Assembly (NCBI RefSeq): GCF_900141765.1
Contig: NZ_FSRK01000002.1
Coordinates: 310,001-374,000, forward strand
Length of the DNA stretch: 64,000 nt
Direction of reading: 5' to 3'
Source: Epilithonimonas zeae
GTDB lineage: Bacteria > Bacteroidota > Bacteroidia > Flavobacteriales > Weeksellaceae
Positions 24,391 through 33,499 of the stretch are shown one piece after another; within the stretch, counting starts at the first letter, position 1, and each line of letters begins with the position of its first letter. The translations under genes were made by a program, and so were the position numbers. The notes beneath the pieces are model-generated. The model was not told the DNA's origin. It made no database searches and was given only the letters and a program-made list of their open reading frames with translations.

Positions 24391-25068
24391 TTATCTTTTC
24401 TTCGGTTGTTGCTTCTCGGCTTTTTCTAATTTCTCGTCAAACTTATTGAATTTTTTGAAGCTTTGAAGGAAAATAAAAAAACTGAACAACACCAAAATAC
24501 AACCAACTGCTTTCCTGATTTTGTTGGCAACACGTTGATTAAGTCTATCATGGAATTGTTTTGCTAAAAGGATCTTGGAAAGGTCAATTAACAAATAAGT
24601 TCCAATTACAATCCCAATATAAAGTATAAAATCCTGCACTTTTGGATAGGCATTTCGAACGGAAACTACTGTTACGAGCCAGAAAAGGACAACTCCGATG
24701 TTCAGTAAATTGAGTAAAAATCCGTTCAAGAATGTTTTGAAATAATTTTGGTCGATGAGTTTTTCTTCGCCTTCGATGTGCATTTTGGTTCTAGAGAGAA
24801 GCATATAAATGGCATAAATCAAAATCAAAAATGCTGAAATCCGATAAAATCCGGGATGTTTATCTATCAAACTGACCAAGTCTGCACTGGCATAATAACT
24901 GACCAGAATACAAAGAAGGTCAGCTGAAACTACGCCAATATCCAAGGCAATGGCATGTCTGGGACCTCGGGAAAAACTGGTTTCTATCAGCAGGAAAAAA
25001 ATAGGTCCGATGAAGACCAAACTTAGCATTATTCCTAATCCGACAGCGTATAAAATGAGTTCTAACAT
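24391..25068 (-). CDS. LysE-family transporter
   Basis: This is a 225-residue membrane protein with about six transmembrane segments: a Leu-rich first helix with Gly-Pro-Ile-Phe-Phe near residue 22, then segments near 45-65, 70-90, 110-135, 145-165 and 183-205. The Pro in helix 1 and the early conserved helix pair fit the LysE/RhtB exporter superfamily for amino acids or similar small metabolites. I start at the ATG at 25068, because the 17 codons upstream are polar and precede a normal hydrophobic start. The C-terminal tail is highly charged. Substrate unknown. Confidence 0.85.
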   Translation of the reverse strand: MLELILYAVGLGIMLSLVFIGPIFFLLIETSFSRGPRHAIALDIGVVSADLLCILVSYYASADLVSLIDKHPGFYRISAFLILIYAIYMLLSRTKMHIEGEEKLIDQNYFKTFLNGFLLNLLNIGVVLFWLVTVVSVRNAYPKVQDFILYIGIVIGTYLLIDLSKILLAKQFHDRLNQRVANKIRKAVGCILVLFSFFIFLQSFKKFNKFDEKLEKAEKQQPKKR

Positions 25069-25214
25069 TCTTAGTTTTTTGTGGAAAATCAAAATGTATC
25101 TTGTGAAAGACGAAGACAAAAATACATTTTACTTTTTAATTAATTTCATTACACAATTTAAACTTAAAATTTTTCAACCACATAGTCTCACATAGTTTTT
25201 GGATTTAAAACAGA

Positions 25215-25248
25215 AAAGCTAAAATAGAAATGATTCTACTTTAGCTTT
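25215..25248 (-). terminator. Probable terminator of rnr
   Basis: AAAGCTAAA pairs with TTTAGCTTT, with further pairing inward (ATAGAA/TTCTA), 27 bases past the rnr stop. The T-run on the minus strand is short (TTTT). Confidence 0.6.
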
Positions 25249-25274
25249 ATTCTATGTGTCTATTAGGTTAATAT

Positions 25275-27425
25275 CTACTCCACAATCTTAAAATCCAATT
25301 GTTTTGCAATCAGATTCGCTTTTACCACTTTGATTTTCACCTCGTCTCCAAGCTGGAAAGTGTTTCCCGTTCTGGAACCGATAATCGCATAATTCTTAGC
25401 ATCCAAAGAATAAGAATCATCCACCAAATCGCGCAGTTTTATCATTCCTTCTGCCCCATTTTCAGGAATCTCTACCCAAAAACCATATTCTGCAACACCA
25501 GAAATAACGCCTGAGAAAACTTCGCCAACGTGGTCTTCCATAAATTTGACTTGCATAAATTTGATGCTTTCTCTTTCCGCTTCAGAAGCCAATCTTTCCA
25601 TTGCCGAACAATGTTTTGCCTTCTCTTCCACTTCCTCTTTATTTGGAGATTTTCCACCGTCTAAATAATGTTGTAACAATCTGTGCGCAATCAAATCCGG
25701 ATAACGACGAATTGGCGATGTAAAGTGAGAATAATATTCGAAGCCAAGTCCGTAATGTCCAATTGGGTCTGTGGAATAAACAGCTTTGCTCATACTTCTC
25801 ATTGCAAGCGTTTCAATCATATTTTCTTCGCCTTTTCCTTTGACATCGCTCAATAATTTATTCAAAGATTCAGCAACTTTTTGGGTATTTGCCAAGTCCA
25901 TTTTGTAGCCGAAAGTTCCTACGAAATCTCGTAAAGCTGTCAATTTCGCTGGGTCTGGGTCATCGTGAATTCTGTAAATGAAAGTGTTTCCAGTTGGTTC
26001 ATTTCTTTTGTTTAATGAAATAAATTCCGAAACTTTTTTATTGGCCAAAAGCATAAATTCCTCAATCAAATGATTAGAATCTTTACTGACTTTGAAATAA
26101 ACGCCAATCGGTTTGCTGTTCTCATCAAGGTTGAATCTAACTTCGCTTCTGTCAAACGTAATTGCACCATTTCGGATACGTTCCGCTCTCATTATTTTGG
26201 CTAATTTATCTAGTTGAAGAATTTCCTCAACCAAGTCTCCTTCTTTGGTTTCAATTTTTTCCTGAGCTTCTTCATAAGCAAATCTTCTATCGGAATGGAT
26301 AACTGTTCTACCAAACCATTGTTTATGGATTTTTGCATCTTCATCCAGTTCAAAAACGGCTGAGAATGTGAATTTATCTTCATTTGGTCGCAAAGAACAA
26401 ACATCATTACTCAAAACTTCCGGAAGCATCGGTACTACTCTATCCACCATATAAACCGAAGTTGCTCTAGCGTAAGCTTCATCATCCAAAATAGTTCCCG
26501 GTTTCACATAATGCGAAACGTCCGCAATATGAACGCCAATTTCCCAAAGTCCACTTTCTAATTTTCTGATAGACAAAGCATCATCAAAATCTTTGGCATC
26601 TTTTGGGTCAATCGTAAATGTCAGAATATCACGCATATCCCAGCGTTTCGCTACTTCTTCAGCATTGATACTTCTGTCAATTTGGTCTGCGTCGTGTTCT
26701 ACTTCCGGCGGGAAACTATAAGGCAAACCATATTCAGCCAAAATAGAATGGATTTCTGTTTCGTGGTCTCCAGGAGCACCAAGAACTGTTGTGATTTCAC
26801 CTTCCGGATTCTTGCTTCCTGGTTTCCATTCCAACATTTTTACAATGACTTTATCGCCGTCTTCTGCTCCATTGAAATGGTTTTTGGAAATAAAAATATC
26901 GGTATTAAGTTTTTTCTTATCCAAAACTACAAAACCGAAATCTTTGTCCGCAATTTTCTGAAAAGTTCCAACAAAAACTTCTTTTGCTCTTTCCAGAACT
27001 TCTACCACCGAACCTTCCAGTTTTTTACCTTTGAAATTGTAAGTTACAATTAGGACTTTATCTCCTTGCAATGCATCTTTTACGTTTTTCTGATGGACGA
27101 AGATATCATCATTGATTCCATCAACCTTTACATAAGCATTTCCGGATTGGTTGAAATCTATAACACCTGTCAAAGTTCCTTCTATATTGAGATTGACAAT
27201 ATATTTACCTTTCTCGGTTTCTTTGATTTTCTGAGTTGCCAAAAGTCTGTGAAGCGCCTGAATTACAAGCTCTCTTTGTCTTGGATTTTTATAATCTATT
27301 CCTTCCGCAATCTGTTTGTAATTATAGATTTTGGATGTTTTCTTGCTCATAAAACGAAGAATTGTTCTTCCTAAATCCAGAAGTTTTTGTTCGTTTTTAT
27401 GACTTATATTTTTTTTGTTTTTCAT
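25275..27425 (-). CDS. rnr: Ribonuclease R
   Basis: RNase R is a processive 3'-5' exoribonuclease that degrades structured RNA. The 716-residue protein has an N-terminal winged-helix region (about 20-75), two cold-shock-like RNA-binding domains (about 80-230), the RNB catalytic domain and a C-terminal S1 domain (about 640-715). The catalytic Asp cluster is visible in Thr-Ile-Asp-Pro-Lys-Asp-Ala-Lys-Asp-Phe-Asp-Asp-Ala. A basic N-terminus and lack of a signal peptide fit a cytoplasmic enzyme. It is monocistronic, with a hairpin after the stop. Confidence 0.96.
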   Translation of the reverse strand: MKNKKNISHKNEQKLLDLGRTILRFMSKKTSKIYNYKQIAEGIDYKNPRQRELVIQALHRLLATQKIKETEKGKYIVNLNIEGTLTGVIDFNQSGNAYVKVDGINDDIFVHQKNVKDALQGDKVLIVTYNFKGKKLEGSVVEVLERAKEVFVGTFQKIADKDFGFVVLDKKKLNTDIFISKNHFNGAEDGDKVIVKMLEWKPGSKNPEGEITTVLGAPGDHETEIHSILAEYGLPYSFPPEVEHDADQIDRSINAEEVAKRWDMRDILTFTIDPKDAKDFDDALSIRKLESGLWEIGVHIADVSHYVKPGTILDDEAYARATSVYMVDRVVPMLPEVLSNDVCSLRPNEDKFTFSAVFELDEDAKIHKQWFGRTVIHSDRRFAYEEAQEKIETKEGDLVEEILQLDKLAKIMRAERIRNGAITFDRSEVRFNLDENSKPIGVYFKVSKDSNHLIEEFMLLANKKVSEFISLNKRNEPTGNTFIYRIHDDPDPAKLTALRDFVGTFGYKMDLANTQKVAESLNKLLSDVKGKGEENMIETLAMRSMSKAVYSTDPIGHYGLGFEYYSHFTSPIRRYPDLIAHRLLQHYLDGGKSPNKEEVEEKAKHCSAMERLASEAERESIKFMQVKFMEDHVGEVFSGVISGVAEYGFWVEIPENGAEGMIKLRDLVDDSYSLDAKNYAIIGSRTGNTFQLGDEVKIKVVKANLIAKQLDFKIVE

Positions 27426-27608
27426 TGATTAAAATTTAAAATTCATCTTCATTTATATCCAACAACAATAATCCTAAAAGCAGGATCTAATTTTTATTAA
27501 AGATAAAATAAAATAGGGGAGTTTGGGAAACCTTTGTATTAATTTATGGTTTCGTGAGAAAGAACTTTCTCTGTGAAATGCGTTGCAAAGATACAACTTT
27601 AAAAATAA

Positions 27609-27635
27609 AGCCTGTAATCTTAGCAATTACAGGCT
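27609..27635 (-). terminator. Terminator after rpiB
   Basis: AGCCTGTAAT pairs with ATTACAGGCT around a 7-base loop. On the minus strand an AT-rich tail follows, 8 bases past the rpiB stop. Confidence 0.8.
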
Positions 27636-27642
27636 TTTATGT

Positions 27643-28074
27643 TTAGCAAAATGCGATTTTGTCCACTCTGTTCTGATGTCTTCCACCTTCAAAATCCGTC
27701 GTCAGGAATTTATCGACAATCTCGAATGCCAATTCTTTTGCAATGAATCTCGCAGGAATCGAAATCATATTCGCATCATTGTGTTGTCTTGCCAATGATG
27801 CAATTTCCGGCATCCAGCAAAGCGCACATCTTATTTTCTGATGTTTGTTTGCTGTAATTTGAACACCATTTCCACTTCCACAAATCAAGATTCCTAATTC
27901 GTTTTCTCCATTTTCTACAGAACTTGCTGCAGGATGTACAAAATCCGGATAATCTACAGAATCAGTAGAGTAGGTTCCAAAATCTTGAACTTCGTACTTA
28001 CCTTCGAGGTATTTTTTTATTAATTCTTTGTATTCAAAACCGGCGTGGTCTGCGGCTATTGCTATCTTTTTCAT
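27643..28074 (-). CDS. rpiB: Ribose-5-phosphate isomerase B
   Basis: RpiB interconverts ribulose-5-phosphate and ribose-5-phosphate in the pentose phosphate pathway. The 143-residue protein has the RpiB/LacAB fold marks: Ala-Ala-Asp-His-Ala-Gly-Phe at residues 7-13, Asp-Tyr-Pro-Asp-Phe, the catalytic Cys in Ile-Cys-Gly-Ser-Gly-Asn-Gly, and Ala-Arg-x-His/Gln-Asn-Asp-Ala-Asn. It is cytoplasmic. It borders the candidate origin region and is transcribed away from it. Confidence 0.95.
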   Translation of the reverse strand: MKKIAIAADHAGFEYKELIKKYLEGKYEVQDFGTYSTDSVDYPDFVHPAASSVENGENELGILICGSGNGVQITANKHQKIRCALCWMPEIASLARQHNDANMISIPARFIAKELAFEIVDKFLTTDFEGGRHQNRVDKIAFC

Positions 28075-28080
28075 TGCTAT

Positions 28081-28755
28081 TTTATATTATTCTTTTATTT
28101 CAGTATAAAATTACTACATATTTTGTAATTGTTGGCATAGTATTTTAATATAATCATCAATAATATTTTGAATTAATTATTTAAATATCAATGATATAAA
28201 ATTTATAATGATAATTAATTAAACAAAATTTATAATCATTAATAAAAAGATAATAGAATGTTAGAAATTGTTAGAAAACCTGTGGATAACTTCTGTCAAA
28301 TATTTCTTTTAAAAGTTGAACAAATTTTGTAATGAAAACTACCAACTAATTTTTTAACAAAATTTTTAGAAAACTTTTATTGGAGATTCGATTCGTTTAT
28401 CCGCAAGATAGTTTTGAATAAGAGAGAAAATTCAGAATTATAAACAATTGTTGATAACATTATTAATTAGTTGATTAATAGAATCTTAATTATGTTAAAA
28501 AAGTCTTAATTAATTCACATTTCCTGTGACAAAATATTCCCGATTTATTTATCCGCATACTCTCTTCTACAACAATATACTACAATCTTATTTTTTTATA
28601 AAAAGAAAAAGAAAGTTGTTTATGAATGTAAAATGGCTTTGTGGATTTTTTTTGAGAATAAAATTTTTAAAAGGAAGGAATTAGTTTTAAATTTGTGAAA
28701 CAAAGAGAGGAGGATTGATTTCGAATCTCGGTAAAAACCTTAAATTATATTTTAA
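28081..28755. other. Candidate chromosomal replication origin (oriC)
   Basis: These 675 bases hold no credible gene. The left part (28100-28260) is almost pure A+T, as in an unwinding element. To its right lie DnaA-box-like 9-mers: TTATCCACA (minus, 28281-28289, perfect), TTATCCGCA (plus, 28397-28405 and 28549-28557), TTATCAACA (minus, 28449-28457) and AAATCCACA (minus, 28640-28648). Genes to the left run almost all away from it. Two parS sites and mnmG, classical origin-proximal features, lie 2.3-4.2 kb to the right. A TAAATTTG box at 28688-28695 may belong to the pgk promoter. Inference from motif content; skew was not computed. Confidence 0.6.
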
Positions 28756-29946
28756 ATGAAAACAATAAAAGATTTCGATTTTAAAAACAAAAAAGCTTTA
28801 GTAAGAGTTGATTTCAATGTTCCTCAGGATGAGAATCTTAATGTAACTGATAATACAAGAATTACTGCTGTAAAACCAACTGTAGATAAAATCTTGGCTG
28901 ACGGAGGTTCTGTAATCCTAATGACTCACTTAGGTAGACCAAAAGGAGAAGTGAATGATAAATACTCTCTAAAACACGTTTTGAGCGAGGTTTCTAAGGT
29001 TCTTGGTCAGGAAGTAAAATTTGTGGAAGAATCAGTAGGAGAGAAGGCAGAAGAAGCTGCTAATGCTTTGCAGCCTGGAGAAATTTTATTATTAGAAAAT
29101 CTACGTTTTCATAATGAAGAAGAAAAAGGCGATGAATCTTTTGCTGAAAGGCTTTCAAAATTAGGTGATGCTTATGTTAATGATGCATTTGGAACTGCTC
29201 ACAGGGCGCACGCTTCTACAGCTGTAATTGCCAATTTCTTTCCTTCTACTAAATTTTTCGGTTTACTGATGGAAAAAGAACTGGTAGCAATTGATAAAGT
29301 TTTGAAATCTGGTGAAAAACCTGTAACTGCGATACTTGGAGGTTCTAAAGTTTCAACGAAAATCACAATTATAGAAAATATTCTTCCAGCAATTGATAAC
29401 TTGATTATTGGTGGAGGAATGTCTTTCACATTCATCAAAGCACTTGGCGGAAAAATCGGACAATCTATTGTTGAAGATGATAAATTGAATCTTGCTATCG
29501 AAATTCTTGCAAAAGCAAAAGAGCATAACGTGAATGTTTATCTTCCGACTGATGTCGTGATTGCCGATGATTTCAACAACGAAGCTGAAAGAAAAGTGGC
29601 CGATATCAGAGAGATCCCTGAAGATTGGCAAGGTTTGGACGCTGGTCCAAGATCCAGAGAAATCTTCAATGATGTTCTTTTGAATTCAAGAACGATTTTG
29701 TGGAATGGTCCAATCGGTGTTTTTGAAATGCCTAATTTTGCTGCTGGAACTATAGCTTTAGGAGAAAGTATTGCTGAAGCTACAAAATTAGGAGCTTTCT
29801 CTTTAGTTGGAGGAGGAGACAGTGTTGCTTTTGTAAAACAATTCGGTTATTCTGATAAAGTGAGTTACGTTTCAACAGGAGGTGGAGCAATGTTGGAAAG
29901 TTTGGAAGGATTGGAACTGCCAGGAGTTGCTGCAATTAACAAATAG
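28756..29946 (+). CDS. pgk: Phosphoglycerate kinase
   Basis: Pgk transfers phosphate between 1,3-bisphosphoglycerate and ADP in glycolysis. The 396-residue protein has the family signature [11 protein letters not shown] (residues 14-24). It also has His-Leu-Gly-Arg-Pro-Lys-Gly (about 59-65), Leu-Leu-Glu-Asn-Leu-Arg-Phe, and the C-terminal Gly-Gly-Gly-Asp-Ser-Val-Ala and Ser-Thr-Gly-Gly-Gly-Ala-Met loops for nucleotide binding. The length is typical. It is monocistronic, transcribed away from the candidate origin, and ends in a strong terminator. Confidence 0.98.
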   Translation: MKTIKDFDFKNKKALVRVDFNVPQDENLNVTDNTRITAVKPTVDKILADGGSVILMTHLGRPKGEVNDKYSLKHVLSEVSKVLGQEVKFVEESVGEKAEEAANALQPGEILLLENLRFHNEEEKGDESFAERLSKLGDAYVNDAFGTAHRAHASTAVIANFFPSTKFFGLLMEKELVAIDKVLKSGEKPVTAILGGSKVSTKITIIENILPAIDNLIIGGGMSFTFIKALGGKIGQSIVEDDKLNLAIEILAKAKEHNVNVYLPTDVVIADDFNNEAERKVADIREIPEDWQGLDAGPRSREIFNDVLLNSRTILWNGPIGVFEMPNFAAGTIALGESIAEATKLGAFSLVGGGDSVAFVKQFGYSDKVSYVSTGGGAMLESLEGLELPGVAAINK

Positions 29947-29972
29947 AAATTTACTTTTCCAAATAAATATTT

Positions 29973-29998
29973 AAAACCGACAAATTTTTGTCGGTTTT
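29973..29998 (+). terminator. Intrinsic terminator of pgk
   Basis: AAAACCGACAAA pairs with TTTGTCGGTTTT almost without a loop and ends in a T-run, 27 bases past the pgk stop. Confidence 0.9.
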
Positions 29999-30168
29999 TA
30001 TTTTATCTATACTTGAATAAGTTTCAGTAAAAATTTTTTAAGAGATTCTCAGCGACTTTAATTGAAAATTAAAAATGACTGAATATTTTCTAAATTTTGT
30101 ATTTATTAACAATTTTTGAACAAAACGCCTGAAAATTGGCTTTCAGAATTGTATTAAAAATCGATTTT

Positions 30169-30990
30169 CTATTTTTTTTCGATAATATATATCAAACTTG
30201 AAAATTCGTTCGAAAAAAGCGCTTTTACGTTAGAAATCGTTCCGTGAACGACTGCTTTTAACCAAAAAAGAGGTGATTTTTTATATTTTTCACTCAACAT
30301 TGAGATATAAAATGAATCAAGTAGGAGAGGTTTGATTTTTCTTAATTTCCAATCTGGATTTTTTGAAATGAGAGTTTCCATTCCGTTTTTTGAAAAATGG
30401 TAGATGTGTCTTGGAACATCATACGCTGCCCAAAATTCTTTATAATGTTTCGCATCGTAAGAAGTTGGATTAGGAACGGCAATTATTAGCAAACCTTTTT
30501 CTTTTAATTTTGAATGAAAGATATCCAGCATTTCTTTCTGATTTTCGATATGTTCGAAAACGTGCCATAATGTAACCGCATCTAAACTTTGACTTTCTAT
30601 TGAATTTAAATCATTAATAATTTTTGCTTTTTGAGTTTTATTTATTGCTGCATTTCTGGCATCTGAATTGGGTTCAAACCCAAAAGTTTCGAAATCCTTC
30701 TCAATATATTTTACAAATTCACCGGCACCGCAACCATAATCTAAAACTTTAGAACCTTTTTTAATTCTATCAACAAGTATATTTTTTTTGTATTGAAGAT
30801 TAAAAGACTGTAGAAATTTATATAGTTTTTCTTTCAAACTTCCTGAATCCTGATGGTGCGAAATATAATCTTCACTCTCATAATATCTGGAAATATTAGA
30901 AGGAATAGGGGAGGTTTTGAAAACACCTTTTGTTTCAGTTCCTATAATTTCAAATTCTTCTTGTGTAAGAAAATGGTCTTTAATTTTCAT
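30169..30990 (-). CDS. Class I SAM-dependent methyltransferase
   Basis: This 273-residue cytoplasmic protein has the SAM-binding motif I Val-Leu-Asp-Tyr-Gly-Cys-Gly-Ala-Gly-Glu-Phe (about residues 84-94). It also has an acidic loop after strand 2 (Gly-Phe-Glu-Pro-Asn), a motif-II-like Leu-Asp-Ala-Val-Thr-Leu-Trp-His-Val-Phe-Glu-His, and Ile-Ala-Val-Pro-Asn-Pro. This is the UbiG/Methyltransf_23 pattern. A ~75-residue N-terminal region with Ser-Arg-Tyr-Tyr-Glu-Ser-Glu-Asp-Tyr-Ile-Ser-His precedes it, as in methyltransferases linked to glycan synthesis in Bacteroidota. The acceptor is unknown. Confidence 0.85.
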   Translation of the reverse strand: MKIKDHFLTQEEFEIIGTETKGVFKTSPIPSNISRYYESEDYISHHQDSGSLKEKLYKFLQSFNLQYKKNILVDRIKKGSKVLDYGCGAGEFVKYIEKDFETFGFEPNSDARNAAINKTQKAKIINDLNSIESQSLDAVTLWHVFEHIENQKEMLDIFHSKLKEKGLLIIAVPNPTSYDAKHYKEFWAAYDVPRHIYHFSKNGMETLISKNPDWKLRKIKPLLLDSFYISMLSEKYKKSPLFWLKAVVHGTISNVKALFSNEFSSLIYIIEKK

Positions 30991-31049
30991 AAATTAATTC
31001 AAAGTTTTTAAACAAAAAGAACAATGAAAAATAACATTGTTCTTTGGAA

Positions 31050-31065
31050 TGTTTCACGTGGAACA
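31050..31065. other. parS site (ParB binding), mnmG 3' side
   Basis: TGTTTCACGTGGAACA matches the near-universal parS consensus (TGTTNCACGTGNAACA form) at every conserved position. It lies 10 bases past the mnmG stop, with a second identical 16-mer just upstream of mnmG. Confidence 0.8.
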
Positions 31066-31074
31066 TTTGTAATT

Positions 31075-32937
31075 TTATCTACCCAAATATATCAAAAGTA
31101 CATTAATATCAGCTGGAGAAACGCCGCTGATTCTTCCTGCTTGTGCAATAGTTTTGGGTTTTACTTTACCCATTTTTTGTTTAGCTTCTGCAGAAAGAGA
31201 AGTGATTTTTGAATAATCAAAATCTTCCGGAATTCTGATTGTTTCTAATCTATTTAGTTTAGCAACATTTTCCTTTTCTTTCTCTATGTAACCTTTGTAT
31301 TTGATATTGATTTCAGCTTGTTCTCTTATTTCATTTTCATAAGTAGAAGCTACATCTTTTATAGCTTCAATCCCTTCTAATTTTTCCAAAGTCATATTTG
31401 GACGTGTCAAGATTTGAGCAGCTCTGTAAGCTTGGTCAACAGGAGAGGATTCAATCGTTTCAAGAATGGGATTAATAATTCCTGGTTTAAGAGAAGTTTC
31501 TCTAAGGAAAGTCTCTAATTCATCACTTTTAGCAATTTTTTCTTCAACTTTTCTTAGTCTCTCTTCTTTTGCTAAACCAAGATTATAAGCCTTTTCAGTT
31601 AATCTAATATCAGCATTATCTTGTCTAAGTAGTAATCTGTATTCAGCTCTGGAAGTGAACATTCTATAAGGTTCTTCAGTTCCTTTCGTAATCAAATCAT
31701 CAATTAAAACACCGATATAAGCTTCATCACGATTAAGAATAAACTCTCCTTTGTCGTGAACTTTATTATGAGCATTAATTCCGGCAATTAAACCTTGTCC
31801 GGCAGCTTCTTCATAACCCGTTGTACCATTGATTTGACCAGCGAAATAAAGGTTTTCAACCAGTTTTGTTTCTAATGTATGGTTCAATTGGGTAGGAGGG
31901 AAGTAGTCGTATTCTATGGCATAACCAGGACGGAAAACTTTGACATTTTCGAAACCTGGAATGTGTTTCATCGCTTTGATTTGAACATCTTCTGGAAGAG
32001 AAGAACTGAATCCATTCACATAAATCTCTACAGTTCTCCAACCTTCTGGTTCTACAAATAATTGATGTCTGTTTCTCTCCGCAAAACGGTTGATTTTATC
32101 CTCAATACTTGGGCAATATCTTGGGCCTAAACTCTGAATAGTTCCATTAAACATAGGGCTTCTATCAAATCCTTCACGTAAAATATCGTGCACAGTCTCG
32201 TTGGTATAAACGATATGACAGCTTAATTGTTTGGTTAACTTAGGAGTATCTAAATAACTGAATTTCTGAGGATTTTCATCGCCTTTTTGTTCTTCCATTT
32301 TAGAATAGTCAAGGCTTCTTCCATCCACACGTGGAGGTGTTCCAGTTTTCATTCTTCCAGCTTCAAAACCTAAAGAAACCAATTGTTCTGTGATTCCGAA
32401 AGCTCTTGGTTCTCCCATTCTTCCACCACCTAATTGCTTATCTCCGACGTGAATCAAACCGTTAAGGAAAGTTCCGTTCGTTAAGACAACAGATTTAGCT
32501 TTAATTTCGATTCCAAGGGAAGTTACAACACCCTCGACTTTATTATTTTCAATAATAAGGCTTTTTACCATATCCTGAAAAAAGTCAAGATTAGGCGTAT
32601 TTTCTAGAGTTAAACGCCATTCTTCTGCAAACATCATTCTGTCATTCTGTGTTCTTGGAGACCACATTGCAGGGCCTTTGGAAAGATTCAGCATCTTGAA
32701 CTGGATTGCAGATTTATCAGCTACAATACCGGAATAGCCGCCCATTGCATCGATTTCCCTTACAATTTGTCCTTTTGCAATACCTCCCATTGCAGGATTA
32801 CAACTCATTTGTCCAATGGTTTGCATATTCATTGTGACAAGAAGGGTTTTTGAACCAAGATTAGCAGCAGCAGCAGCAGCCTCGCAACCAGCGTGACCTG
32901 CTCCAACTACAATTACGTCATATATTTCGCTTATCAT
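31075..32937 (-). CDS. mnmG: tRNA uridine-5-carboxymethylaminomethyl modification enzyme MnmG (GidA)
   Basis: MnmG, with MnmE, installs the cmnm5 modification on wobble uridine 34 of several tRNAs, using FAD, NADH and methylenetetrahydrofolate. The 620-residue protein has the FAD-binding Gly-Ala-Gly-His-Ala-Gly-Cys-Glu-Ala-Ala (residues 12-21) and Met-Ser-Cys-Asn-Pro-Ala-Met-Gly-Gly-Ile-Ala-Lys-Gly. The family motifs Gly-Arg-Met-Gly-Glu-Pro and Gly-Tyr-Glu-Glu-Ala-Ala-Gly-Gln-Gly are present, as is the helical C-terminal tRNA-binding domain ending Ser-Gly-Val-Ser-Pro-Ala-Asp-Ile. MnmE is not in view. mnmG lies near oriC in many bacteria, consistent with the parS sites on both sides. Confidence 0.97.
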   Translation of the reverse strand: MISEIYDVIVVGAGHAGCEAAAAAANLGSKTLLVTMNMQTIGQMSCNPAMGGIAKGQIVREIDAMGGYSGIVADKSAIQFKMLNLSKGPAMWSPRTQNDRMMFAEEWRLTLENTPNLDFFQDMVKSLIIENNKVEGVVTSLGIEIKAKSVVLTNGTFLNGLIHVGDKQLGGGRMGEPRAFGITEQLVSLGFEAGRMKTGTPPRVDGRSLDYSKMEEQKGDENPQKFSYLDTPKLTKQLSCHIVYTNETVHDILREGFDRSPMFNGTIQSLGPRYCPSIEDKINRFAERNRHQLFVEPEGWRTVEIYVNGFSSSLPEDVQIKAMKHIPGFENVKVFRPGYAIEYDYFPPTQLNHTLETKLVENLYFAGQINGTTGYEEAAGQGLIAGINAHNKVHDKGEFILNRDEAYIGVLIDDLITKGTEEPYRMFTSRAEYRLLLRQDNADIRLTEKAYNLGLAKEERLRKVEEKIAKSDELETFLRETSLKPGIINPILETIESSPVDQAYRAAQILTRPNMTLEKLEGIEAIKDVASTYENEIREQAEINIKYKGYIEKEKENVAKLNRLETIRIPEDFDYSKITSLSAEAKQKMGKVKPKTIAQAGRISGVSPADINVLLIYLGR

Positions 32938-32957
32938 ATTCTATATTTTAAAGGTAA

Positions 32958-32973
32958 TGTTTCACGTGGAACA
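32958..32973. other. parS site (ParB binding), mnmG 5' side
   Basis: TGTTTCACGTGGAACA is identical to the site at 31050 and in the same orientation. It sits 20 bases upstream of the mnmG start codon, so ParB binding might also affect mnmG transcription. Confidence 0.8.
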
Positions 32974-32989
32974 TTGACCGTAATATTGG

Positions 32990-33080
32990 AACTAGCCCCG
33001 ATTGTAGCGGTTACCCCGCAACTAGCTTTGGAAAAAGCATTGGCGTGAGGAGTATGAGCGGAAAGCGGGAAATAGCTCCT
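32990..33080 (+). repeat. Dispersed repeat, GCAGCCCG...AGCTGCCC unit (diverged copy)
   Basis: It begins near AGCCCCGATTGTAGCGG and ends GCGGGAAATAGCTCCT, matching the layout of the copies at 46296 and 50836 with many changes. Its right end coincides with the ybeY stop codon (TAG, 33081-33079), so the repeat has inserted directly at, or supplies, the end of ybeY. Confidence 0.6.
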
Positions 33081-33495
33081 AAAAATTTTTAAATTGATTG
33101 ATATAAAAATCTTCTTTTGCTCGCATTTGAGTCTCTTCTTCCTCGGTTTTATCCTTGTATCCGCAAAGATGAAGAATTCCGTGAGCCAAAACGCGATTGA
33201 ATTCTGATTCAAAGTTTTGAGATAGGGTAGAAGCGTTGTCCAAAATGCGCGGCAAAGATACGAAAATATCTCCCGAAATGGTTTTTCCCTTTACATAGTC
33301 AAATGTGATGATGTCTGTGTAATAATCGTGGTCGAGATAATCCTGATTAACTTTGAGAAGATACTCGTCGTCACAAAATATATAATTGATTTCACCGAGC
33401 TTCTTGTTCTCTGCCTGAATCAAGTTTTCCAGCCATTCTGATGTGTTTGAATGGATTTCTACTTTATCAATTTTTTCAAAAAAATAGTTTATCAT
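33079..33495 (-). CDS. ybeY: Endoribonuclease YbeY (rRNA maturation RNase)
   Basis: YbeY is a zinc-dependent RNase needed for 16S rRNA 3' maturation and ribosome quality control. The 138-residue protein ends its core with His-Gly-Ile-Leu-His-Leu-Cys-Gly-Tyr-Lys-Asp (H105, H109). The third zinc ligand, His in the usual His-x3-His-x5-His, appears replaced by Asp115 (Tyr-Lys-Asp), a variant I believe occurs in other Bacteroidota. It lies 4 bases from the patatin gene stop side and 16-20 bases from mnmG-side repeats, in a leftward run of genes. Confidence 0.92.
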   Translation of the reverse strand: MINYFFEKIDKVEIHSNTSEWLENLIQAENKKLGEINYIFCDDEYLLKVNQDYLDHDYYTDIITFDYVKGKTISGDIFVSLPRILDNASTLSQNFESEFNRVLAHGILHLCGYKDKTEEEETQMRAKEDFYINQFKNF

Positions 33496-33499
33496 ATTT

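Noticed and set aside
32327-32336. CACGTG inside mnmG as a third parS
   Set aside because: The flanks do not fit TGTT...AACA and the sequence is coding.
32934-33212. 92-residue minus-strand frame between mnmG and ybeY
   Set aside because: It is made of the parS site, the dispersed repeat and an out-of-phase piece of ybeY.
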